A stretch of 64,000 nt of DNA, from contig NC_031776.1 in NCBI RefSeq assembly GCF_001522545.3, forward strand, positions 31,944,709 to 32,008,708. The letters run 5' to 3'. The first letter of the stretch is position 1, and each line of letters starts with the position of its first letter. The notes beneath the pieces were generated by a model, which saw only the letters and a program-made list of their open reading frames with translations, searched no databases and was not told where the DNA came from. Both the position numbers and the translations under genes were made by a program. The DNA is from Parus major. Lineage: Eukaryota; Chordata; Aves; Passeriformes; Paridae. Of the stretch, positions 1-12,800 are shown piece by piece.

Positions 1-1529
1 TTTTTAAAGTTTCTTCCTTCTTATCCTGTTTTCTAGTCTGGAATATGATTTTGCTTCATTTCCACCTACAGGACAGAATAAGGATTGTTATGAAAATGCA
101 TAGGTGGTTTCTTAACCAAGAATATTTTCTAAAGAGCTGAGTATAGATAGGTGTTTTGATGAGTGGGTAGAGGATTTGATTGTTTAAAAAGGATTTTAAA
201 TTAAATTAAACCATGTAGATACATTATGGCCAATTTAAATTGTTATTCAGTTTAATTAAAACAAACTCTGCTTTTGTATTTAAATTTTCTTATCTGAAAT
301 ATTTATAAATTCCTTTTTTTGAATTTAATTACCTGACCTCATTTAATATACATCAAACACAAATGCAGTTTGTAGAAGGTCTTGCTTTTTTAAATGTTTC
401 AGAACCACTGAGAAGTTACATGTAAAATTCTGGGAACATTTGAAGAGGGTAAGTGTTTATAATAGTGTGTGTTGCAAGTAAGAAAGTGCCATCTTGTGGT
501 ATTGACTTGTATTTATAAGCAAATAAAATGCTAAAGAGAGTGAGAAAATTGCTTCTGGTATGTTGAATTAAATGTGTGTAAACAACTTGTATTATTAGTC
601 ATTTACTGAGTCTGAGATTGGCCTTGGATTTCAAACTCCTCTGGCATTATTTTGTGCTGCAGTGATGAGTGAGAGAAAGAGTAGAGACAAGTACCAATAG
701 AGAGAACAATTGCAGGTCTGGAGAATTCTTGGTCTTATTTTTAACTCAATGCTGCTGTTGATTCCAATAATCAGAAGAGAAAAAGAAGAATTGTTACCAG
801 CCCAGCACCTGCGTGGTCCTTCTCCACCCAAAGGTACCCAAATCATCACAACAGATGGGTATGGCTGGGGCAGGAGGCATTGCTCATCTGGTCAAGTTGC
901 TATTCACTGCTTTGTGAACTGGTTTGAATGTTATGGTTTTATTTTAAAAATGATGGAATTGTAGATAGGTTTCCTTTCCTAGGTCGGGATGCACCCACTC
1001 AGCATTGCTCCTGCAGCATGGAATTGAGATGGCATTGTGCCACTAAGGCAGGGTCTGGAGTGTGCTTTTCTCTTGCCTCATTACAAAGAAAGGCTGATGG
1101 AATTGTGAGGGGAAATTGTCTCAGATGTTTCTGGACCTGAAGTTGTTCTGCTGGCCATGCTTTCCACCTTAGAGCTATAACTGCTTATGGAATATAAAGC
1201 AGGATCTTTCCAGGTGTTTCCTGGTAACATTGGGGTCCTAAATCTTTTTTCAGCAGCATCCTGTACCATTGAGTAACATCTACAGAGGAAGAATTACAAA
1301 GGGAATAATGATCTAGTGCTATTAGGAGCAACACTGACAGATCTTAATATATTTTGTCTATGGGATACCATGTCATCAGAGTGGCACTCTGAATAATGAA
1401 GGAATAAGCTCAGTTAAGTATGCTGTTCAGCAAGGCATTGGAGTGGGAAAGTTGGTGTAATAACAGCAAAATAGACAGCTGGAGCATGTGGTCATTGGCC
1501 TCAGCATCAGGGTAAATTACAATCCAAAC
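1..1529. other. Intergenic, AT-rich, no gene seen
   Basis: The first ~600 bases are very AT-rich, with many TTTAAA and ATTTAAAT words. The rest is unique-looking sequence in which I see no coding exon, RNA gene or recognisable repeat. In mammals the gene upstream of HNMT is THSD7B. I looked for thrombospondin-repeat coding exons and saw none. Confidence 0.5.
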
Positions 1530-1862
1530 TGTGATGAAGAAAAGGCTCTGGGGAGGGCTCAGAGCACCTGCCAGTGCTTAAAGGGGCTCCCAGAGAGCTG
1601 GAGAGGGACTTTGGACAGAGACACGGAGTGACAGGACAAGAGGGAATGGCTTCAAACAGGGCAGGTTTAGATGAGATATCAGGGTGGTGAGGACTTGGCA
1701 CAGGTTTTCCAGAGGCTGTGGCTGCCCCTGGAAGTGTTCAAGGCCAGGCTGGATGGGGTTTGGAGCAGCCTGGGACAGTGGAAGGTGTCCCTGCCCACAG
1801 CAGGAGGGCAGACCTTAAAGTTCCCTTGTGACCCAAACTGTTCAGTGACTCAATCATTCCAT
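1530..1862 (+). mobile_element. CR1 LINE 3' fragment, sense
   Basis: The sequence follows the 3' part of avian CR1. It has a decayed 'gacaggacaagaggaatgg' segment, then 'gcaggtttagatgagatatc', then 'aagtgttcaaggccaggct', then 'gacagtggaaggtgtccctg', and a degenerate tail near 1840-1860. It is 5'-truncated, as CR1 copies usually are, and too decayed to code. Confidence 0.8.
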
Positions 1863-2188
1863 GTCCGGTGCAGGAGACGTCAGATCCTGGGGCAGGTGAG
1901 AAGCTCCAGGTGGATCACTGCAAAGTGTGTTCATATTGAAGAGATGGATCTGGGGGTGTGGTGCAGTCTGGTGCCCCTGTCCCTCTCTGTGTCCCCACTA
2001 GTGCACCCTCTGGCCAAGAGGGACTGGCCACGGTTCCCGCTGGGGCTGAGCGCTGCTTGCAGAGCCAGGGCACGGGGTTGGGGCATGGGGATGAGGCACA
2101 ATCTGCTGCAGAGCTGTGGCAGTTCAGTGGTGCCCTTTAGGGAGTTGTTCAGAAATGCCCAGGAAATGAGTGCACCTGTTTGACTTGG

Positions 2189-2207
2189 TAAAATAAAATA
2201 AAATAAA
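2189..2207. repeat. Short (TAAAA)n pentanucleotide run
   Basis: Just under four units of TAAAA. It is a simple sequence run only. Confidence 0.7.
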
Positions 2208-2759
2208 CCAGCAGGGAAGGCTCGTGGGGCTGCTGCTGTTGGAGGCTGCTGGCTGTGCACCGTCTGCCGGCGCGTACGGGAATCCGTGTCTGCTCCTCGT
2301 CCAGCTTGGACGGCATGGTGATTCAAATGTCACAAGGTAATTGCATGTATTTGATAATTTGGGATTGAATTAAGCTGTGAAATTGAACCAGAGGCCCTGC
2401 AGGGTCCAAGAGGCTGAGAATGCAGCACAGTGCAAAGCCAGGAGTCGGTTGCCTAGCCAGATGCCAAGGTTATTACGCTTTATAAAAGCCCAGGATATCC
2501 TGCTGGGGGGGATTCCCAGCCTCCTCTGGGAGCGCTGGATTCAATTCCTGCCTTTCACTGTCCAAAATGAGTCATGACATGGAGAAGGATTACTCCCAAT
2601 TCTTGCCTATTTGGGATTTCTAGACTTTTTGCTGAAGTATCTGGGGCTGGTGCTGTCCCCTGCTGAAGATGGTACAGAGGTCTTGATCCCTCAGGAAGGA
2701 ATTTTTCTACTCCCAGCTCAGGCATCCCATCAGCACATGTATGTGTTGTGTGATTGTGA

Positions 2760-3005
2760 GTGAAAACTTCTGTGGGTGAAGAACTTCTTCCTGATACCTA
2801 ATCTAAATTTACCTTCTTCAAAGCCATTCTCCCTTGTCCTATCACTCCATGCCTCTGTCCAAAGTCCCTGTCCAGCTCCCTTGGAGTCCCTTTAGGCACT
2901 GGAAGGGGCTCCCAAGTCTGCCTGGAGCCTTCTCTTCTCCAGCCTGGGCAACCCCAATTCTTTTAGCCTTTCTCCATAGCAGAGGTGTTCCAGCCCTCTG
3001 GTTGT
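2760..3005 (-). mobile_element. CR1 LINE fragment, antisense
   Basis: On the + strand this reads 'gaacttcttcctgatacc', 'aatctaaatttacc', 'ccattctcccttgtcctatc', then 'ccttctcttctccagcctgg'. That is the reverse complement of the CR1 segment upstream of its 3' end. The element therefore lies on the minus strand. Confidence 0.8.
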
Positions 3006-3031
3006 ATTTTTTTTCTAAATGTATAATGTAA

Positions 3032-3126
3032 TTTGCACTTGTGAGTGGAAGAAGAAACATTGTTTAAATGCACTTGTGAGTGGAAGAAATGTTGTTTAAA
3101 TGCACTTGTGAGTGGAAGGAGAAACA
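3032..3126. repeat. Minisatellite, three ~32-36 bp units
   Basis: Three successive units begin near 3034, 3069 and 3101 and share the core 'tgcacttgtgagtggaag'. Each is followed by an A-rich linker and 'gtttaaa' or 'atttaaa'. The units differ by small indels, for example 'gaagaaacattg' against 'gaaatgttg', so the array is not newly expanded. It directly abuts the preceding antisense CR1 fragment. Confidence 0.85.
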
Positions 3127-6100
3127 TAATTTAAATATAATTTTAGGTCTTGTTTCCAGTTGGGAGGTCATAGTGTGGAAAAAAATTACCTCACTCAGGA
3201 CTTTCTGAAAGATGGATCAGGCTACCTGATGTATTAACATGCCTCAGGACAGATTATGGTTCTGTCTGGTTTAAAGTGTAATTTAAATGAATGAACTTCC
3301 TCGTCTTACAGCTGTGACACACACCTGTCCTGGACAGGAGCTTGATTTATATCACCTTTGAGAGGATCTATCTGAGCCCAGGCTGTTACATGCCATCCAT
3401 ATGGATGTGCTCCTTGATTCCCGGAGCCACGACCCGGCAGGTGACTCTGTTCCTGTCACTTAGCTGCTGACATGACTTGTGCCACCAGCCATGCCATTTA
3501 GCTATTGAGATGTCACACCACCTGATCCCCAGTGCTCGTGACGGGCTGTGCCTCCTGCTTCTGTCAGACGTGGAAGATGAAGGAAGTCCCAGGTAATTCC
3601 TCCTGGCCTTTTCTGCCAGGTGCAGCTGCAGGGATGGGGTGGGACGTGTCACACGGTTCTTAGTGCTTGAGGAAGTTGTACAGCTGTGGGGCTGCCTTAG
3701 AGAAATCTGTTTGACCCATCAGGATAACCAGGACTAGAAACGTGAGAGTGAAAAAACCCGAGGTGTTGGCATGAACTGCCGCTGGATAAATGGAACCGTG
3801 CACAGCCATTCCTTGTTCCTGCCTGGCAGAAATGAAAGAAGTGTCCTGCTGTGAAATCTGATAGCAAGGGACCCCACTCTGCCTTGGAACAGGTTATTAC
3901 TTAGCCACGCTTTGTGATCTGGTTGTATTTACATTTAGGGAGAGAGGAGTAGATTTGAGTGAATACTTACAGCAGCAATCTCGGCGACGGGGATGCTTTC
4001 TGTGTGAATTTTTAATGTGTGCCCTTTCATCCCACAGTCTAACAGAGTTTATTCATATTTTTAAATGTAAACCAGTGGTAAAATGGTAACATATGGAATG
4101 TCTGAGAAAATAATCTAAACCCCCATATTTGCAGACATTGGTAATTATGTACATTTGCTTTGATTACATGTTTTGTTACAATCATGGTGGGCTGTAGGCA
4201 GACACACGGATTAAAGCAATTTATGGGATTTATCCTGTCTGTGAAGAGATGTTTTGATGGAATGAAAATCAGATTCAGTTTCTTCCAAGAAGAAGAAGTG
4301 TTACCATTCTCCTCTGCTTCATGGAAGTTCACCTGCACGTTGTGAATGTTGGGGTTGTCACACACCAGCATGACATTTGGAAAAAACTCCTCAGACATAG
4401 TAACAGTGAGTAATCTTTCAACAGCACGTGGGTGAAGTGGAGCACCCAGCGTTCATTTTGCAGATGAGGAACATGGCATTCATAATTTTCTACTTTTTGG
4501 GTGCAATCTGGCTCCTACCCCATGTGAGCAGGCTTCAAGTATCTTTTCTTGCAGGAGTGTCTGAGCAGATGAGTGCAGCAGCAGGATTGGGCCAAGGAAT
4601 GATGTGACATTTCCTCTCTCCACGGCAAATAACCTTTGGTAACTGTTCTGGAGCTCAGGTTTAGCAGGAATAGAGTTAGTGCTGCTTCTCTGGCACTGTT
4701 GTAGCATCAGGCAAACCCATAACTGAGGTGGCAGAGGAGGGATGTACCTGGTCTGAAATCAGTAAACAATCTTACTGACTTCATTTAGAGATGATCAGAC
4801 CATTCATACATTGTTATCTGCTGCCTCCTTAGGGGCTCCTTGGAGGTAGACTCCTTTTCCACCTTCACTGAGCTTTGTGAATATGAGTGCATTGATCCTG
4901 AAACACCTCATGTGGCAAATTAAGTGATTTAATTACGCAATTTGTGTTTGGTTTCTACATTACAAGTTAATTTAGCTCAGAGACTGGATTAGAGATGAAC
5001 ATCCCAGAAATTGACAGGTCAGACCAGCCAAAGATAAAAAGGTTCCCTGAGAAATATCATCTGTGACTGCTCTTCTTTAGTGCAAGGGTTGAGCTTCTTG
5101 GCTTGTGTGCACTGGGAACACCAAGTATATCCAAATTTATCTAAGTGAAGTACTTGGGGTGTTCCTGAGGATGGGAATCTGGGATTATTTCACTGATGGG
5201 ATGCAACAGAGATTTAATTCATGGTCATCCGTGCTTTGAGAAAAGCATTTGTGTCAGTTGACATCTGTGTTTTCCCTGTTGATAGCAGATGTTTTAAATC
5301 TTTCCTCTGATGAAACAGAAGCCTTGTCCTGCAAGCAATTGAAAGCAGGACTTTGGAGAAGGGATTCCACTGTGACAGAGGGCTTTTCTTCCAGCATACA
5401 CTACACAGAACTTGTGGGTGTTGTAGCACAGCTGAAGCACCAGTGAAGTGTTTGTTTTGAGAGGTGGAAGAAGGACATTTGCTGGAACCTTGTCAGTGTG
5501 TATGAGCCATCCCTCCCAGTGACAAACATGCTGAAGGGCTGCCAGGGAGAGTCACAGCAGAGCCAGGTCATACCAGGGCAATCTACTTGTTTCCTCTAAT
5601 GGCCCCACACCACCTTCTTAACTGGGTAAACCACTTCATCTCCCAGTGTCTGACAGTCCTGGGGCAGAGAAAATGGGCTTTTATAACTCAGTACTGTCCT
5701 GGCTCTGGTTTGTATTGCAAGGGGCTGTGCCTGATGGGCTGAGCAGAGGAGCATCAGACACATAGATCTCTGTAAGCTGTGCCCCCTGCCTGACAGCTGC
5801 TCTGCAGTGACAGCAGTGACATTCAGCCAGGTTTCTCATTGCTGGGAAACATCAGGAGATTGCTGCTTCTCCAGTGGAGATGGGCTGGAAATATCACTTC
5901 ATATACTAAATTCAAGCAGCTGATGGAGCCTGTTGAAGACAGAATTGAGATGAAAAGCTGTAATGCAGATGTGTCACATCACGGTGGTGTTGTCACTCTG
6001 TTTCTTTTTATGATATGGCAGATCCACCGCAATTAATTTTAAATGCAGTCTCCATTGCTGCAGAGAGGTAACTTGAAATATTTACTACTTTATTTGCTTC

Positions 6101-6795
6101 ATGCCAAGTGAGATTTCCCTCAATTTGTCATTAGAAACACTGTTCTCTTCTGAGGAGAGAGTATATTTACATAAACTGCTCTCCAGTAATTCTGTGTTTT
6201 CTGCAGGAGTAGATTATGTGCATAAAAATCTGCTGGTGAACCTGTGGGACTGAAGACAGATGTTGGGGAAAGAACAGATCTGTTCATTGCCCTCAGTGGG
6301 CTGTAGAAAGGCCAAAGAGATCAAACTCCCATTTCTTTGTTACTCTGCATGCAACATGAATCACCATTGACCAAAAAAACCCCTAAAACCAACAATATAA
6401 ACCTTCTTCAGTATTGCAGAGTCGTGTGGTATTTTTGATGTACCAGCAGAGCATGATTTAGAAATGAGGAGCTGCCACCTGCAATGATTTTCCTGGATCT
6501 CTTCTAAAGTCTCTGAAAATCAAAAACCAGAGAAGTGCCTATCTCACCTAATCAGGTGAACCTAGGAAGTGGATTTTGGGGGAGGCAGGGTGGGTGATGA
6601 AAGCCAAATGCTGTGAAATTTGCTGTGAAATGGAGAATATTGCAACCCAGAGCACAGGGGATGCAGTGCTGGCTGTAGGACCAGCTCCCTCCTGAGGCTC
6701 AGCTGCACCATGTGGGAATGACTTGAAACTTGTCTGTCCTGTTGCTTTAGAGAGAAATGTGTTAATTTGTAAGTCTCTAGAAATGAAAAATACAC
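3127..6795. other. Intergenic, no gene seen
   Basis: No exon with credible splice sites and no recognised protein fragment was found on either strand. The open frames here are short and look like chance frames. I see no recognisable transposon either. Confidence 0.5.
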
Positions 6796-7118
6796 TCAGG
6801 AGGCTCAGGGGAGTCCTTCTCACTCTCTAGAACTCCCTGATAGGAGGCTGGAGCCAGGTGGCTCTCTGGGTAGCAAGTGACAAGAGATAACAGCCTCAAA
6901 ATGCACCAGGAGAGGTTTGGGTGGGATGTCAGGGAAAATCTCTTCCCCAAAAGAGTGGTCAAGCATAGAACAGACTGCCCAGGGCAGTGCTGGAGTGCCA
7001 TTCCTGGAGGTGTTTTAAAGGCCATGTAGATGTGGCACTTAGGGACATGGTTACTGCTGCAGGAGAGGTTGGAGTTAATGATCTTAAAGGACTTTTCCAG
7101 TCTATTCTATTCTGTCAC
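6796..7118 (+). mobile_element. CR1 LINE 3' fragment, sense
   Basis: Matches the CR1 3' region: 'aggctcaggggagtcc', 'ctctctagaactccctg', 'aggagaggtttgggtggga', 'gaacagactgcccagggcag', 'tggcacttagggacatgg', then a degenerate 'tctattctattctgt' tail. The open frame at 6987-7481 is this repeat read in sense plus flanking sequence. It is not a gene. Confidence 0.85.
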
Positions 7119-7553
7119 TGGTCCTCCCTTAAAACTTCTGCTGCTCAAGGCACAAACTTCTTAACCTGGAATCAGCCTGGCTTTATTTCATGGGTGCAGC
7201 AGTTCCATGGGTGTGACTGTTTGGGCACTGCCTTCAGGGCCGTGTTAAAACCTAATTTAAACAGGAAAGAAAAATCTATTGTGTTTGAAGATAAGCCCTG
7301 CTGCCAGCCATGGGCCAGGGACAGCAGTGATGCTGGGCCAGTGCTGGGAGCTTTGGGAAAGAAATCCCTATTAAGATGCTGTCAGTGCCTGGATCTGTGG
7401 CTTGGTGTAGTCAAGCATGTTCTGTTTTTCACATTTTGTTTAATATTAGACACCGTCTGCTGTGTGCTTTGTTTCTATTAATTATCTTTCATTTTCTTAT
7501 CAGCTTTTCTTACCTTTTTTTTTATGTAAAACTTCAGATCAGCTTTCTAAGGC

Positions 7554-7568
7554 AAAAAAAAAAAAAAA
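7554..7568. repeat. Poly-A run
   Basis: Fifteen consecutive A residues. There is no retroposed gene body or target duplication that I can recognise beside it. Confidence 0.6.
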
Positions 7569-8576
7569 TTAAAGTAGAGCTTTTCTCCCTTGCTGACACT
7601 GAAACAATGAATATGGATCAGAATTTTCATTTCCTTTTTTTTGCCACATCCATTTGCTTGATAGAGCAAGTTCACCAGCCTAGTTTTACTTTGATAAGCT
7701 TAATAAGGAAAAACCACTTTCCAGCTCCATATTATTTTATGCCTTGTTTGTGACTTCAGCATCCCTTATACAGGTTTAAAGACTATTTATTCTTTATTGC
7801 CCTTGAGTCATTTTGGGAGAGCATTTGTGTTTTTCCCGAGGTAAAGATGTCCCCCTGTACCACGGTGAATATTAAATAGGTGCTTGAATGAGAATGGATG
7901 GGTGAGCTCTGAGCTGACAGCTCCATTTATCGCAGTGCCATAGGCAGGGTGAAGTGTCCGTGCTGTCTGGCCGTGGATGTGGGGCCATGCACCCAAATTA
8001 CTTCACCAAATGACCAATTTCACACCGGTGATGGTGTGAAATCCCTCCTGTCCTGCTCTTCTGAGGAGGCATTTGCTGCCCAGCTGAGAGCAGGCCTTGG
8101 CTGCTTTCAGCTCCTCTGCTGGCCCAGGGTGGCTCTGCCAGCAGGAGCGAGGGGAAACGTCTGGGTTCTCTTGTGAAGGCAATGGGTTCACATCTGTTAG
8201 TGAGACCCTCGCTGTGTCAGCAGCTCCCCACATCACCCATTTCTCCATGGCCAGCGATGAGCACCAGCTTGGGAGCAGAAAATACCCTGGGGAAATTGAA
8301 AAGCCAAGGCAGGGAAGGGGAGAATCTGCAGATGAGCAGAGGAGGAAATGGTGGCAGAGCTGTGCTGGGCCCCTCAGCCCCTCCTGGGCAATCCCTGTGA
8401 GGGTGGGCTGAGGGTGCAGGCAGGGCTGGAGCAGGACAGGGACAGCCCAGCTGCCACAGCTCATGTGTCCCCCCTGAATCACCCCTTGAGACAGAAAAAT
8501 GCCTGGCTGGGATATTTCCTCCTGCTACCAAGACAACAAACTGACACTCTCCTACTATAAAAAAGAATTATAGGGA
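7569..8576. other. Intergenic, no gene seen
   Basis: Unique-looking sequence between two CR1 fragments. Several overlapping open frames at 8000-8530 occur on both strands and have no recognisable domain. I read them as chance frames in moderately GC-rich DNA. Confidence 0.45.
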
Positions 8577-8860
8577 GGTGAAATCCTTTCTCATTCCTGT
8601 AGCCCAAGGACGAGGAGTGTCCAAGGAATGGGAGGTTTAGATTAGGTATCAGGGAAAATGTCTTCAAGGAAAGAGTGGTTGGCATTGGAACAGGCTGTGC
8701 AGGGAGGTGGTGGGGTCACCATCTCTGGAAATACTCAGAAGGTGTGTGGATGCGACACCTGGGTTTATGGTTTAGTGGTGAACATGGTGGGGTTGGGCTG
8801 GCAGCAGGACTTGATGATCTTGGAGGTCTTTTCCAAGCTCAGTGATTCTGTGACAGCCCT
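8577..8860 (+). mobile_element. CR1 LINE 3' fragment, sense
   Basis: Diagnostic stretches are 'gggaggtttagattaggtat', 'ggcattggaacaggctgtgc', 'agggaggtggtggggtcacc', 'gacttgatgatcttggaggt' and a final 'cagtgattctgtg'. The match is clear from about 8625, and the left limit is approximate. This is one of the better-preserved CR1 tails in the window. Confidence 0.88.
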
Positions 8861-9732
8861 GGAAGTGTTGCCTCCCCTAAGCTGTCTTGTGCTGAATCAC
8901 TCCTCATGCACAGAGCTGCTGCTGAGATGTGAACTTTCCCGTTCCTTGTGGATCCATCCAGCTGCTCTCCAAGCAGAGGGTGAGGCAGAGAAACCCTCCT
9001 TGCACACACAGGGCAGCACTTCATGTTCGTGCTGTCTGGAGTGGCCTTCCTGTGCTGCAGCTGGTGATGAGGGCCATGGGGTGGTTTGTGTGGCTGGGTT
9101 CATTATTCTGTTTCTCTAGCTTTTTTCTGAATGCTGCATTCCATGAATTCATATTGCTTTTTCTTCTGTTCCATTTGGGAACTGGTGGAAGGAGGCTGTG
9201 CTAATAGAGTGCAATGCAAGTGCCCTTGCTGAGTCAAACATGCTCATATTATGAAAACTGCTTTTCCATGTGGGAAGTATTCATTTTTAAGGAATAGAAA
9301 AATTACAATGTCTTCCCTATCTACAAATACAAGGGGGACAACCAGGTTAATTATTGCCTCCTTTAGCAAAAATGGCTGTGTAATGGCACAGAAAAAATAT
9401 GAACCTGCCCAAGATTATTTTAACTAACACACTCTCTCAACTGAAATGAAAAAGTGTCACACAGGAAAGATCCTTGGACATCCACAGCAGCAAATGCCCC
9501 AACCACAGTGTCCTAATCTGCTCTGAGACCTCCCTGTGCTTATTATCCCTGGCTATTGCCCCACTCACCTGGCAGTTCTGCATTCCATTTCATGGGAATG
9601 AGAGAGTTGGCAGCATTCTTACTGCTCCTCATTAATAAATAATTAAATTCTGTAAAAGTATTAAGCAATAATAGATCTGACAGAGCTAATGTATTCAGAT
9701 CTTGAGGATCATTAGCCAAAATAGTGTCTATT

Positions 9733-9815
9733 TCACAGAATCACAGAATCACAGAGTGGTTTGTATTGGAAAGGACCTTAACAATCATTGAGTTCCAACC
9801 CCCTGCCGTGGGGAT
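9733..9815 (-). mobile_element. CR1 LINE 3' terminus, antisense
   Basis: It begins with two 'cacagaat' units, the reverse complement of the CR1 terminal octamer repeat. 'ggtttgtattggaaaggacc' and 'gagttccaaccccctgccgt' follow. It is a very short, 5'-truncated antisense copy. Confidence 0.85.
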
Positions 9816-12800
9816 TTAGTATTAAGAATTTAAACCCAGTGTGAATGCAGCAAAGCAAATGAAGATTCATGGTGATTCCCTGCTCCAGTCAAGACTACAA
9901 GAAAAAGCAGTGGGGAAATATCCACATTCAATAGAGACACATCCTATTCCAATTTGTCAGGGCTGTTAAAGGTAAGAGCAGCTCTGCTTTGCCTTGAGGC
10001 CAGGCTGGACGTCACACAGGGCCTGAGTGCCTGAGCTTGTTTGTGTGCCCTGATGAATGGCTCAGTTGTTGGTTTGTTTTGTTGTTGTTTTTTTTCAAAT
10101 TGACTTCCCACATCTTCCAGAGATGAAGAGGTGAAGCCCTGGCACCATGGAATGTCTCAGCACTCCATGGCTATGGGATGAGGTGGGGCGAGAGCAGCCT
10201 CCTGGGGCTCACAAACACAGAGGGGATCACAAAGCAGCCAGTGGCCACTGGGCACTGTGGGGCCACCCCAAGCAGCTGTGGAGGAGCCCCAGCTCCTGGA
10301 GGAGTTGTACTGAGAGCAGCAAAAAGGGATGTGCTCAGGAGCAGGCAGGGAAGCCAGCCCTGCTGTGATCAGCACCACCACAACAATGGCAGAGCTCAGA
10401 GTCTGCACCACGTGTGGTGCTGCTGGGTTTTAACAGCTCTCCCAACCTTCTATTTCTTCCTAAAGCATCACTCCTGACACATGGCAAGACCAGCCACGGC
10501 TGCTGCTGGTGGCTGCTGGCTGACTTAACCTGGCACTGTCATGAAAGTGGGATCTGCCCTGACTTAAAATGCATTTCCTCTCTTAACTCTGACTTTTTGT
10601 TGCATGCAAAGATATGCAAAGCCCAAAATGCAGCATTAATTGCATCCAAGTCTGTACAGCCTACCACAAACTACAGGATAAAGCTTGTCCCTCCTCTATT
10701 TTGCCACCCACGAGGGCTTGTAAAGATGTTTTGACCCCTTGCAGTGATGGCAATAAGCCTTTAAGTGAGAAAATTGGTTTTGAGGTACTGGAGTTTGTAC
10801 CTTGTTTGCTGCTGCCTTTCCTGCTGTTTCCATCCTGGCTCTGGGCAGGTACAAATAATAAATTAACTGCTGGATAAGCCCCATGCTCCCCTGAGCAATT
10901 ATTCTGGCCTCTTCCAGAGCAGACTCAATTTGTCCTGCAATAAGTACAATTTTCTGAGAAGTTAGTTCTGGTTCAGGCGCTAATCATCCACATCTGTGAG
11001 GTTTTGTGGGGGGGGAGTCACGATGCCAGATTGATACATCTTCAGAGCATCATGGGGCTTTTGGAGAGGTAAATGCCCTCCCAGCTGTGTGTGGCATTAA
11101 CTCAATTAGTGCAGGGAGGAAGAGTATAAAATGATCTTGAGCACTTGGGCACCGTGTTCACAACGCTCCCTTCCCCATCTCAGGGAGATCAGCACTGGTG
11201 ATCCAACACGAATTTGAATCTCAAATGTGTAAAATTTATTTGCAGAAGGTGCTGGAGGCTGGGAATGGAGGTGCTGGTTAGAAAGGTGACCTCCTACATC
11301 TGCTAATTAGTTCTGGGCAAGAAGTGTCATTGGACAGAAAGCAAATCATGGCAAACAGTATTTGAGCAGCAGTGGGCACGTGGTGGACCTCCCACACACC
11401 TAAACACCAGCTGAAGGAGGAAATCGTGACTGGGACAACCCAGGCTAGGTCGTGCTGAGCTCTTCAAGGTTTTCTCGCTGTGTTTTAGCTTCAGGATGCT
11501 CAAACACGGTGTAAAATAGGGCAGGGTTGGACACATGCTCCTAATTTTGCTGTGCATTAGGGTTTATAGACCAGGATTGTGTACAATCCCATTTTCCTGG
11601 GAGCCCTGGGCCTGGTGAAGGACATCTGGGGATGGGTGCTAAGGCAGGTTTGGTTTAACAGGCTGCTCACCTGCTGTCTCCTCAGTCTCCTGCACGTCAG
11701 AGGGCCCTGACTGCTGGCAGCCTTTTGGGGGAAAAAACAGCTGTTTTGTATCTTCCCTCAGAGATCCAGTATTACTGATTGCACAGCAGCAGGAAGAGCT
11801 CCTCAGGGCCTCCCCTGCACAGGGCTCCACAGCAGGTGCAATAATCCCACTGTTTTCATACCCTGGGCTGGGTGAGAAATTTGGCAAATCGACTCCTTGC
11901 TGGCTCTGGTGAGGTCTGTGAGAGCTTCTGCCCCGGTTCTATCATTGTAATCAGCTTCCTTCTTTGCATAATGTTTTGATGAGTCAAAATTGCCTGGTGT
12001 GTTAAAACAAATGATCTCTGCACACAGTGATAACTATCTGCATAATTGGTGCTAATCACTGCTGAATCCTCTGTGAATCTCTGCAGTACAACCCCTGTCT
12101 TGGCTGTACACACCAAAGGCTTGGGTGCACATACCCTGCACAGAATGATGTTCCCAGTGTCCAAAAAACAAAGGCAAATACTGAAAAGCTTTGAAAGTGA
12201 GACTTTATGGTCTCGTGCCCAATCTTTAAATAGATGCAGAATCACAGTCAGTGTTATATCCTGTTTACTCACTTTGAATATATTATTAAATGTTTATGGG
12301 TACCAAAAGAGCATAATTAAATAGCATGTCAACTGCAGATCAACACTATATTGATGAGGGCTTGTGACACAGGAGATGTGTGAATTTTATTAATGTTGTC
12401 ATTTCCAGTCCCCAGCATCATAAAGGACTTGGACATTTCCCATTACAGTTGCAGATCTACCTTAACATTGCTAAAGCAATCATAGTGCGGGAAATTAGAT
12501 ATAAACTGAAAAATAATTAAAGGCCTGGTGACAACTTGATAACACTGAATAATTGAAGTGTTGGTAACAAATCCTGAATTCTAATTTTCTCCCTGTAGCT
12601 GATGCTAGTAATCAAGATCAAAAGTATCTTTGTTGCTTTAGGAAAGCTCTCACATCTGTACCATGTGAGCAGGGGAGGGAAAAGAGATGAAAACCTTAGG
12701 TCTGGGTTAGGTTTGCTAACAGCTCGGAATCCCACTAAATCCTGCAGATGGGAGTGTGCCAGAGCAGGCCAAGCTTCTTCCCTTCTCACTCTTAGAAAAG

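Noticed and set aside
1671..2183. 170-codon open frame
   Set aside because: It starts inside a CR1 3' fragment and has no domain. It is a chance frame.
6987..7481. 164-codon open frame
   Set aside because: The first part is CR1 sequence and the rest is featureless.
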